A DNA stretch of 64,000 bases, taken from NCBI GenBank assembly GCA_002375695.1, contig DFMO01000008.1, positions 406,300 to 470,299 of the forward strand. The letters run 5' to 3'. The DNA comes from Flavobacteriaceae bacterium UBA3591. GTDB taxonomy: Bacteria > Bacteroidota > Bacteroidia > Flavobacteriales > Flavobacteriaceae. Shown here in pieces: positions 16,026 through 23,345 of this stretch. The notes beneath the pieces are model-generated. The model was not told where the DNA came from. It saw only the letters and a list, made by a program, of their open reading frames with translations, and made no database searches. The position numbers were made by a program, and so were the translations under genes. Positions within the stretch are counted from its first letter, which is position 1. Every line of letters starts with the position of its first letter.

Positions 16026-16706
16026 TTAAACAAAACCTTTTTCCCTTGCTTCACGAATCAATTCACTATCAGTTAAATCCGAAACCCCAAAAAATTCCTT
16101 TAATCGCATCCGTCTCTTATATATTACCGAAGCGGAGAGAAATACTTTTTTAGGAAGAACATTTATTGGTGTATTAATAGAAAGTTCATATAGTATTTCA
16201 TAATCCAAACTATCCATTACTTCATTAGCGTTCAAAAACTTTCGAAACAGTTGAAGTACAGATTTACTATAAAATATTTCTCCTTTGCGCAGGTCTCTAA
16301 AAGCGCTATTAACTGTTTGTTGAGTACAATCCTTAATATCGATGATACAAGTGGGCTTTAACTTTTGATTCAATTTTTTCAAAGTATAAATAGTTGTATT
16401 TTGAATACTAACCATAATTCTAATTGTGGGGTATTTCTTTGAAACATTAGACAAACAATTTATCATAAAACCTTGTTCTGTCTGATTATTAAACCGAAAA
16501 TTGAGGTTAACGCAGATAAAATTAAACCTATGTTTCTCAATCAGCTCTAAAAGATCTTTATTTTTATTATCAATTTCAGAAAGCCAAGTTACTTTAATTA
16601 ATGAATCCACATTATTTTGAGCAATCTCTTCTAAACTCTTACTATAAACATCTATCAAAACAGGGAGATGTTCCAAAATAAGATATTTCCAAACTTTTGT
16701 TCCCAT
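16026..16706 (-). CDS. Degenerate NarL/LuxR-type response regulator
   Basis: A 226-residue protein laid out like a NarL-family regulator: receiver-like domain (about 8-130) and a C-terminal LuxR-type helix-turn-helix (about 160-226), recognisable from LDYEILYELS, KRRMRLKEFFGVSDLTDSELIREA. The position that should hold the phosphorylated Asp reads FICVNLNF, with Asn where DL is expected, so phosphorylation looks unlikely. The HTH is also weakly conserved (VFLSASVIYKRRM). It probably works as a constitutive or ligand-controlled regulator. It is oriented away from block B and in line with the two regulatory genes upstream of it, though a 350-bp gap makes co-transcription uncertain. Confidence 0.7.
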   Translation of the reverse strand: MGTKVWKYLILEHLPVLIDVYSKSLEEIAQNNVDSLIKVTWLSEIDNKNKDLLELIEKHRFNFICVNLNFRFNNQTEQGFMINCLSNVSKKYPTIRIMVSIQNTTIYTLKKLNQKLKPTCIIDIKDCTQQTVNSAFRDLRKGEIFYSKSVLQLFRKFLNANEVMDSLDYEILYELSINTPINVLPKKVFLSASVIYKRRMRLKEFFGVSDLTDSELIREAREKGFV

Positions 16707-17054
16707 AAATTCATAACTAAACTACTGTTTGAATGTGTCTAGAAGCAACACAGTAAACAATAATCACTAAAATATGTTGTTGTTAAACTAATATTGTAAT
16801 TAAAACCCTATAATTTAATCCTTTCGATTGTGGCCTAACTATACTTAATCATTTTAAATCCCTGTGGTATCATTCTCTTAAATTTTAGCCGTCTTCTCTT
16901 TTTTGATGTTGTATTTAAAGGATTATTTTTAAAATTTAATATTGGTAAGCTTAGTGGAGACCAGTTATTATATCGAGTAGAGTAAGAGTTGTGCTTTAAT
17001 CCTTTTTTAAGTCTGCGAATTCTAGTCCTATTCAGGCAGTTAAACCTAGTGTAT
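16707..17054. other. 348-bp AT-rich gap
   Basis: Between two minus-strand regulator genes. I see no gene, repeat module or convincing hairpin; it presumably holds the promoter of the degenerate response regulator and the end of the AraC-type transcript. Confidence 0.4.
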
Positions 17055-17993
17055 TTAAGCCTTCCTTATTTTACTAGGAGCTATCTCGAAATACTTACTG
17101 AAATCCTTACTAAAATGTGTCTGACTTTTATAACCACATAATTTTGCGATTTCTCGCATAGTTAAATTAGTATTTTCTATTAATAGCCGCGCCTTCTTCA
17201 TGCGTTCTTGTTTAAAAAACCGAAATACCGTTGTTCCGTATAGTTTTTTAAACCCATACTTAAGTTTAAATTCATTAATCGCATATGCGTGCGCCAAATC
17301 TGTTAAATGGGGTAGAGGAGTCTCTAGATTTTTTAAAATATAATTATATATATTCTGCAACGCACTCCTGTCCTTTGGTCGTAACAAGACATTCGGTAGC
17401 TGTTTTTTGTTCAGTGGCCTATTGGCTCTTGCTTCCTGCTTTTTCTTTTCTTCAAGCATCCTACTTTTATAAATAGGCTGATAACAATCTATCATAATAT
17501 ATTGCGCTTCCGCTATTTTGTCATAGATAGCAACCACTCCACAAGTATAAGTCCGCTCTATCTTATTTTTGGAACTCAATATCATTTCATGCTGTTTATT
17601 GTATTTCTCCGTAAAAAGAATCTTACTCCCAATTCCTCGCCATAATTCTATATAGTTTTTTGCCAGTAGTGTTGAAAAAGAGGTGTTAATTAATTCATCC
17701 GCTTCATACCCTAAAACCATGTTTATATTCGATGTTACAAATAAAATCTTATAGTTATTATCAAGAATAAATACCATATGTATTAGTTCTGTCTGCGAAC
17801 TTCTTCTACGCATATCACTATAAAAATTTAAAGTCTCCTTCATTTCTTCCCCCATCATATTGAGCATAACACTTATGGTCTCAATTTCATCGTCTTCTGT
17901 TGTACGTGCAACCCTTAAATTAAAATCCCCATGAGCCATAGCCTGTATAACTTTTTGAATGTCCTTCAGTCTATCAATATCAATGCTCCTCAT
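17055..17993 (-). CDS. HAMP-PAS-AraC transcriptional regulator
   Basis: A 312-residue soluble protein. Residues 5-58 read as a HAMP domain (IQKVIQAMAHGDFNLRVA, DDEIETISVMLNMMGEEM) although no transmembrane helix is present. Residues about 65-180 form a PAS-like sensor (VFILDNNYKILFVTSNINMV, LGYEADELI). Residues about 205-312 form an AraC-type double HTH with KLKYGFKKLYGTTVFRFF, RMKKARLLI and AKLCGYKSQTHFSKDFSK. It begins 16 bp after the STAS-like gene, so the two are probably one operon. HAMP in a soluble transcription factor is unusual and suggests signal relay within a cytosolic assembly, perhaps with that STAS-like partner. Confidence 0.8.
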   Translation of the reverse strand: MRSIDIDRLKDIQKVIQAMAHGDFNLRVARTTEDDEIETISVMLNMMGEEMKETLNFYSDMRRRSSQTELIHMVFILDNNYKILFVTSNINMVLGYEADELINTSFSTLLAKNYIELWRGIGSKILFTEKYNKQHEMILSSKNKIERTYTCGVVAIYDKIAEAQYIMIDCYQPIYKSRMLEEKKKQEARANRPLNKKQLPNVLLRPKDRSALQNIYNYILKNLETPLPHLTDLAHAYAINEFKLKYGFKKLYGTTVFRFFKQERMKKARLLIENTNLTMREIAKLCGYKSQTHFSKDFSKYFEIAPSKIRKA

Positions 17994-18009
17994 TGTACTT
18001 AAAAATTTA

Positions 18010-18384
18010 TCAGTTGATTCTTAAAAATGTAATTGCGTCATCTCGGTTGGTAAAGATGGCAGTAGGTACTATAGGGACGTTGCGGAATAAATAGTATTTT
18101 AACATCACTGTAGCGAATTTTCTGTCGTCAAAAATTGCAATTTTCTGGGTTAATATTGAACCTTCTAATGCTAGATAATCGCGTGCAATCTTACTGCTGT
18201 CCATTATTCCACGAGTATCACAAAATATTACCTGCTTCCTACCTTGTTGAAAACGCAACCTACTTGAAACTATGTTTTTGGCAATATCAATATCTAGATA
18301 TTCTATAGGTTTATATATTATATATAAGATATCCCCATCTGTCCAAAATTTACAGAACTCTGTTTCGAGTACCCTTTCCATCAA
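18010..18384 (-). CDS. STAS/SpoIIAA-like small protein (DUF7793-like)
   Basis: A 124-residue cytosolic protein with alternating strands and helices: ILYIIYKPIEYLDIDIAKNI, KQVIFCDTRGIMDSSKIARD, QKIAIFDDRKFATVMLKYYL, VPTAIFTNRDDAITFLRI. The pattern resembles SpoIIAA-like/STAS-related folds that occur widely in Flavobacteriia; the DUF7793 label is from memory and uncertain. Directly downstream is the HAMP-PAS-AraC regulator, so it may modulate that protein as an anti-sigma antagonist-type switch. ATG at 18384; a second Met follows at once (MMERV), so the start may shift by one codon. Twin CCTAAGGGATT sites lie 110-140 bp upstream. Confidence 0.6.
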   Translation of the reverse strand: MMERVLETEFCKFWTDGDILYIIYKPIEYLDIDIAKNIVSSRLRFQQGRKQVIFCDTRGIMDSSKIARDYLALEGSILTQKIAIFDDRKFATVMLKYYLFRNVPIVPTAIFTNRDDAITFLRIN

Positions 18385-18492
18385 CTCAATTTTTTCCTAG
18401 TAATCCTGCCAATTTATAAAATAATTTTACAAGTTTAAAATTCAATTGTAATATAAGGGACAGAAAATCAGTTAAATAGGTCAAAAGTTTAC

Positions 18493-18524
18493 CCTAAGGG
18501 ATTTTTTTTGTTACCTAAGGGATT
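18493..18524. promoter_or_regulatory. Paired CCTAAGGGATT sites, 21 bp apart
   Basis: CCTAAGGGATT occurs at 18493-18503 and again at 18514-18524, exactly two helical turns apart. The core CCT-A-AGG is a near-palindrome. The pair lies in the divergent region between the STAS-like/AraC operon and the AONS fusion gene, where a shared regulator would be expected to bind. Confidence 0.55.
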
Positions 18525-18604
18525 ATTTAACACCCAAAACTCTCAATATTTTGGTTTCATACATTTTTTTTGCAAACTTTATTCCTGTAACTATCACATA
18601 ATCA

Positions 18605-18940
18605 TATAAATAACCAAATAACCAAATAACCAAATAACCAAATAACCAAATAACCAAATAACGAAATAGCCAATTCACCAATTCACCAATCCACCAATCC
18701 ACCAATCCACCAATCCACCAATTCACCAATTCACCAATCCACCAATCCACCAATCCCCAATTAACAAATCAACAAATTAACAAATCAACCAATTAACCAT
18801 TCAACGATTTCACCAATCAACCAATTAACCAATCAACCAATCAACCAACCAACCAATTCACCAATCTACCAATTAATCAATCAACCAATTAATCAATCAC
18901 AAATTAACAAATCAACCAATTAACTAATTAACCAATTAAT
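18605..18940 (+). repeat. Octamer array, about forty units
   Basis: The longest tract of the octamer module, period 8 throughout. It opens with pure AAATAACC units, then CCAATTCA and CCAATCCA, and ends with CCAATTAA/CAAATCAA variants. It stops only a few bases before the ATG at 18947, so it forms the whole 5' region of the AONS fusion gene. On the minus strand it gives a Trp/Leu/Ile-rich open frame (18523-18753) that is simply the repeat translated. Confidence 0.9.
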
Positions 18941-18946
18941 AAAATC

Positions 18947-21361
18947 ATGGCAAAGATCAAACACAACAACTTTATGGATTCTATTGATGAAGTAATAAGC
19001 AACGCAAAACAACAAGGTGTAATACATCTATATGCCGATGGAAACAAGTTCAACGGACGAAAAATTGCAATTAATAATAAAGAGCTATATCATTTTGGCA
19101 CTACCGGATACCTCGGACTCGAACAGGACATTCGATTAAAAGATGCTGCTTCTAAAGCAATTTATGATTATGGTACTCAATTTCCGTTATCCAAAACGTA
19201 TATATCTCATCCCTTATATGCAACCCTAGAAGAAAAGCTGTTTGCTATGTATAAGCAACCAATAATAGTTACCAAAAATAGCACCTTAGGTCATATGGCG
19301 GTTATTCCTACGGTAGTAAGAGACGAAGATGCTGTCATACTAGATCACCAAGTACACTGGTCTGTTCAAAGTGCAGTCCAGAGTTTAAAAACAAGAGGTG
19401 TCCCTGTCGAAATGATCCGTCATAATAATTTAGATATGCTCGAATCGAAAATAAAAGAGCTCTCCAATAAATCCAATAAAATTTGGTATATGGCAGATGG
19501 AGTTTACTCTATGTTTGGCGATTTTGCACCTATTGCTGAATTAATAAATCTCTCAAAAAAATATCCTCAACTTCATCTTTATATAGACGATGTACACGGT
19601 ATGAGCTGGCGAGGTAAACACGGCACAGGTTTCGTAGCAAGTAATTTTCAATCCTTACCAGAAAATATACTTCTGTTTACAACCCTTAGTAAATCGTTCG
19701 GTGCTAGTGGTGCTGTTTTAGTCTGCCCAAATAAAAAAATTCACCAATACATTAAAAATTTTGGCGGACCTCTTACTTTCTCAGCCCAACTAGAACCTGC
19801 CTCTGTAGCGGCGGCTATCGCTTCTGCAGATATTCATTTATCCAACGAAATTTATTTACTTCAAAATCATTTGCAAGAACGCATTCAATATTTTAATAAA
19901 TTACTGTCAAATACCAACCTGCCATTAGTAGATGAAAACGACTCCCCAGTTTTTTATATCGGCACCGGAATGCCAGCATCCGGCTATAATTTTGTAAAAA
20001 GACTTTTAAATGAAGGCTTCTATGTAAACCTGGGGCTTTTTCCTGCAGTACCAGTTAAAAACACTGGAGTAAGAATTACCATCGCTCGCCATAACCAAAA
20101 AGAGGATATGAAAAAACTGGTTGAAGCAATGAAATATCATTTTCCCTTAGCCCTTCAAGACACTCAAACTTCACTCCATCGAGTTTCAAAACTTTTCAAA
20201 CTCAAAGTTAACGGCCAGGTAACCCCCAATCATAATAAATCTAATTTGTATCTCACCTACCAAACTAATATTAATACAATCGATAAAAAGTTTTGGAATA
20301 AGTACATGGGAACTAATAATATTTGCGATTGGGAAGGTATACAGTTTTTGCAAGAATCATTTTCACATAACGATGCAATGGAACACAGTTGGAATTTTCA
20401 TTTCTATATAGTGTTCGACCATAAAAACGTTCCAATCGTAATAACCTTCTTCACTACAGCTATTTGGAAAGACGATATGCTTGCTCCACTTTCAGTATCT
20501 CAGAAAATGGAGGAGAAACGGCTGGTAGATAAATATTATGCTACTCAAAAGGTAACTGCTATGGGCTCCTTATTTTCAGAAGGTGCCCATCAATACACAA
20601 ATGTAAATCACCCAGAATGGCAACAAGCTTGGAGAGAAATATTACTTCACCTTGAAGTCACAGCTAAAAAAGAAGGAAGTAAAATCACTGCTTTAAGAGA
20701 TTTCAAAAAAACCGACTCATATCTAAATTCCTTCCTTATCGAACAGGGTTTTATAAAAATCCAAATGCCAGAGGCCTGTATCACTCCTCAACTAACTTGG
20801 AAAAATAAAACGGAATATATTGGGTCGCTTTCTAAAAGGTCTGCGAAACACTATCGAAAAGATATAAAGCCATACGAAGATAAGGTAATAGTTAATTTAA
20901 AACAGTCACTAACACACACTACCTTATTACAGTGTTACCAATTGTATAAAAATGTAAAAAATAGAAACCTTGCTATCAATACATTCACATATCCATTTGA
21001 AGTGTTCAATAATATGAATAAAAGTGCCCAGTGGGAATTTATCTTGCTTTATTCTAAAATAAAATCAAATAAAGAAGCAGAGGCTCCTATTGGAGTAATG
21101 TTTTGTTATAAAAACCGAGATGAAATATATGTGCCATCTTTAGTCGGCCTAGATTATTCCCACCTAGAAAAATATCAAACTTACCGTCAGTTGCTTTATC
21201 AAGCAATCCTTACTGCTACTGCACAAAATTTCAAATCGATTGATTTCGGTATTTCAGCTAATTTCGAAAAGAAAAAATTAGGCGCCACCATTATTCCAAT
21301 GCACGCCTACATACAAGCAGAAGATAATTTTGCACTAGAACGTCTGGAAACTATGCGGTAA
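18947..21361 (+). CDS. Alpha-oxoamine synthase fused to a GNAT/FemAB-like acyltransferase
   Basis: An 804-residue fusion. Residues about 20-400 are a PLP-dependent alpha-oxoamine synthase (relatives: BioF, Kbl, Spt, CqsA): TTGYLGLEQD, LDHQVHWSVQ, ADGVYSMFGD, YIDDVHGMSWRG (Asp215, His217) and TTLSKSFGASG with the PLP lysine at 249. Residues about 430-800 look like BioF2/FemAB-type acyl-CoA transferase folds (SLSKRSAKHYRKDIKPYE, LVGLDYSHLEKYQTYRQLLY). Such enzymes join an amino acid to an acyl thioester and the second domain could N-acylate the product. Candidates are a lipid, a pigment part or an alpha-hydroxyketone-type signal; no biotin genes are near, so a role as BioF is unlikely. Confidence 0.85.
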   Translation: MAKIKHNNFMDSIDEVISNAKQQGVIHLYADGNKFNGRKIAINNKELYHFGTTGYLGLEQDIRLKDAASKAIYDYGTQFPLSKTYISHPLYATLEEKLFAMYKQPIIVTKNSTLGHMAVIPTVVRDEDAVILDHQVHWSVQSAVQSLKTRGVPVEMIRHNNLDMLESKIKELSNKSNKIWYMADGVYSMFGDFAPIAELINLSKKYPQLHLYIDDVHGMSWRGKHGTGFVASNFQSLPENILLFTTLSKSFGASGAVLVCPNKKIHQYIKNFGGPLTFSAQLEPASVAAAIASADIHLSNEIYLLQNHLQERIQYFNKLLSNTNLPLVDENDSPVFYIGTGMPASGYNFVKRLLNEGFYVNLGLFPAVPVKNTGVRITIARHNQKEDMKKLVEAMKYHFPLALQDTQTSLHRVSKLFKLKVNGQVTPNHNKSNLYLTYQTNINTIDKKFWNKYMGTNNICDWEGIQFLQESFSHNDAMEHSWNFHFYIVFDHKNVPIVITFFTTAIWKDDMLAPLSVSQKMEEKRLVDKYYATQKVTAMGSLFSEGAHQYTNVNHPEWQQAWREILLHLEVTAKKEGSKITALRDFKKTDSYLNSFLIEQGFIKIQMPEACITPQLTWKNKTEYIGSLSKRSAKHYRKDIKPYEDKVIVNLKQSLTHTTLLQCYQLYKNVKNRNLAINTFTYPFEVFNNMNKSAQWEFILLYSKIKSNKEAEAPIGVMFCYKNRDEIYVPSLVGLDYSHLEKYQTYRQLLYQAILTATAQNFKSIDFGISANFEKKKLGATIIPMHAYIQAEDNFALERLETMR

Positions 21362-21484
21362 GCTAATCTATTATTAATACTTAATTAGTAGGTTGTTAAT
21401 TTTAATTAGTCACATTATTACATAAAACAGAATTAATAAAAATACAACCATTCTAATCGCCATAAATCCTTTAAACAAAACATC

Positions 21485-22108
21485 ATGGAAAAAAAAATAG
21501 CAGCTTTTTGGAATCACTTTTCATCTATTCAAAATAAATTAATCGCTTCGAAAGTTGAAAAAGATATATTACAGCACGATAAGCTTTTTGCCTCTATTCA
21601 AAATAATGCCGTTAAAATTCATCCCCAATTACGTGTTTTACTAATGTATTCAATTCATGAGAATAATGTAGGAAAGCTAATTTTTCTCACTAAAGGCAAC
21701 TATAAAATACAATCTCTAATTTTAAAAGTTGTTGCCGTCGCACCCACTTCAGATTTATGGGAATATCAAATCGGCCTTCCTCCCTATAGTGGTTCTTTAT
21801 CTACCCTATATTCATATTTTAATTGGTTTAAACAACCTACTATTATTTATCAAATCTATTTTGCAATACTCAAAGTTTATAAGTCATCGAATAAGATGCA
21901 TTTACTTATATTTTGCGAAATGGATAGAATTTGCTCCAAAGCTGAAATCCGTATGGCTATAAAAAGCATTCTTAATTTATACTTAGGTGATAATTTTTAT
22001 TATAACCATATTAGCAGATTTAAAGTTGTACGTCGCAAATTTTCTAATATTCGCTTTTTACCATTAGAGGAGCTAAGAAATTTAATACTATATAAAAACT
22101 TCAATTAA
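21485..22108 (+). CDS. Uncharacterised protein, 207 residues
   Basis: Starts MEKKIAAFWNHFSSIQNKLI and follows the AONS fusion by 123 bp on the same strand. It is rich in Ile, Leu, Tyr and Lys, mixed alpha/beta in pattern (PTIIYQIYFAILKVY, LLIFCEMDRICSK), with no signal peptide, no clear membrane helix and no motif I recognise. The opening pattern recalls small flavobacterial immunity-like or scaffold proteins, but I would not assign a function. It is probably linked to the fusion gene. Confidence 0.6.
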   Translation: MEKKIAAFWNHFSSIQNKLIASKVEKDILQHDKLFASIQNNAVKIHPQLRVLLMYSIHENNVGKLIFLTKGNYKIQSLILKVVAVAPTSDLWEYQIGLPPYSGSLSTLYSYFNWFKQPTIIYQIYFAILKVYKSSNKMHLLIFCEMDRICSKAEIRMAIKSILNLYLGDNFYYNHISRFKVVRRKFSNIRFLPLEELRNLILYKNFN

Positions 22109-22219
22109 GACTTCTATAACGAATTAATTGAATTTTATACCTCAAATGCATACTACCTTCAAACCAAATTATGTAGGTTTAAAAATTTTTAATGTATAAC
22201 TGGAGAGCAATCTATGCTC

Positions 22220-22281
22220 CTTTCATACTGTGTTAATGTATCTTTCATATACCTTTCATGCTACTCGAGTACCACTTTCAT
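22220..22281. promoter_or_regulatory. Phased CTTTCAT repeats, Pho-box-like
   Basis: CTTTCAT occurs at 22220, 22242, 22253 and 22275, spacings 22, 11 and 22 bp. The middle pair, CTTTCATATACCTTTCAT, has the layout of a PhoB box (two CTGTCAT half sites at 11-bp step) with a G-to-T change in each half. This spacing is typical of OmpR/PhoB-family regulators. The nearest downstream gene starts at 22438. The rest of the 22109-22437 interval shows nothing else. Confidence 0.55.
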
Positions 22282-22437
22282 GCTAGTGTTTCCCTAGTCA
22301 ACCCCTAGTATTATACTACTTTCTTAAAATTGACACCTAATAGTCACAATGATAAAACCCTTCTTAAACATTCTAACATAATTCTCAACTAAGTCAATGC
22401 AATACAAGATTTCAAACTGCAATAAAATGAAATTATC

Positions 22438-22677
22438 ATGCAACCTAAAAAAGAAAATAATGAAAAACAGTCTCTTAAAAGGTTACCCCCTTCCAGAATA
22501 GTAATTTACCCCAAAGATATCCAGCTCCTAACCGGCAAATCTTATCGCCATGCCCTTTATCTAAACAAGGAAATTAGAGCCTACCTCCGCAAAAAAAAAC
22601 ACCACCTCCTTACTATCTACGAGTTTGCAGACTACACCGGCATCCCACCAAACATCATCCAACTCCACCTAAAATAA
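22438..22677 (+). CDS. Small basic protein, 79 residues, HTH-like
   Basis: A basic protein with the segments RIVIYPKDIQLLTGKSYRHA, LNKEIRAYLRKKKHHLLT and IYEFADYTGIPPNIIQLHL. The first and last look like short helix-turn-helix units of the kind seen in excisionase-like or small DNA-binding proteins that are common in Bacteroidota. The ATG at 22438 is preceded by the phased CTTTCAT sites. It is flanked downstream by repeat block C. Function unknown; DNA binding is a reasonable guess from charge and pattern. Confidence 0.6.
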   Translation: MQPKKENNEKQSLKRLPPSRIVIYPKDIQLLTGKSYRHALYLNKEIRAYLRKKKHHLLTIYEFADYTGIPPNIIQLHLK

Positions 22678-22694
22678 AAATGCTTTCCTATCCA

Positions 22695-23245
22695 AAATCT
22701 CATTCACCAATTCACCATTCCCAAATTCACCAATCACAAATTAACGAATCCCAAAACATCAGTATTGTCTCCCTGAGCGCAGTCGAAGGGTCAATTGTAA
22801 CATAGGACTTAAAACTTAAGACGTAAGAAGTGAGTAGTGAGTAGTGAGAACTTTAAAGCTAAAAAATCTAAATTCAAAAGCATTTCCACCCTTTAGGGCC
22901 GGGGGTAAGAAATTCTTTTCCATTCACCAATTCACCAATTCACGAATTCACGAATTAACAAATTAACCAATCCCCAATTAGCCAATTCACAAATTAACAA
23001 ACCCATCGTCCACACCCGGGCCCTTAGATACAGCCTCCTTTCGTCGGCCACTCGGGGACCTTCATTTGGTCTTTTAAAAAGCAATATCAAAGGTTGTCGA
23101 GTGAATTTAGTAAGCGTAGCGCAACTAAATTAGTATCGAGGCCACCGAATCCCCAATTAACCAATTCACAAATTAACAAATCCCGAATTAACAAATCCCC
23201 AATTCACCAATTCCCCAATTCACCATTCCCCATTCCCCATTCAGG
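22695..23245 (+). repeat. Composite intergenic repeat block C
   Basis: Order: octamer tract (about 22700-22755); GAGCGCAGTC element (22769-22793); heptamer tract, GTGAGTA twice plus GTGAG (22830-22848); hairpin module (about 22876-22919, one mismatch in its stem); octamer tract (22920-23005); ~135-bp folded element (about 23005-23147); octamer tract (23148-23242). In the folded element the CACTCGG arm faces TCGAGTG, a G-U pair instead of G-C, and the AATTTAGT/ACTAAATT stem is perfect. Open frames across it are not genes. Confidence 0.85.
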
Positions 23246-23294
23246 GTTTCCCCCGAGAATTAAATTCCATAGTTCCCCCGATACATTGCGGGTA

Positions 23295-23302
23295 TATTTT
23301 TG
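23295..23302 (+). promoter_or_regulatory. Bacteroidota -7 box for the beta-helix gene
   Basis: TATTTTTG fits TAnnTTTG, 44 bp before the start codon at 23346 and just after repeat block C ends. No clear -33 TTG at the usual 19-bp spacing was seen. Confidence 0.45.
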
Positions 23303-23345
23303 GCAGTTTTGCTTTAAAAATTTAACTAATTGAATTATTTGAACT

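Noticed and set aside
15798..16153. Two overlapping frames on opposite strands
   Set aside because: They cover the folded element and the end of the real regulator gene; neither has a domain or a promoter.
18523..18753. Minus-strand open frame rich in Trp, Leu, Ile and Gly
   Set aside because: It is the octamer array read in frame; three 8-bp units give an 8-residue repeat with no independent coding signal.
18605..18940. Possible CRISPR array
   Set aside because: Units are contiguous degenerate octamers with no spacers, and no cas genes are in the window.
21362..22437. tRNA or other stable RNA in the AT-rich gaps
   Set aside because: I looked for cloverleaf-like arms and a CCA-proximal stem and found none; no tRNA was recognised anywhere in the window.
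23094..23333. Open frame in repeat block C
   Set aside because: Runs through the folded element and octamers; composition is that of the repeats.
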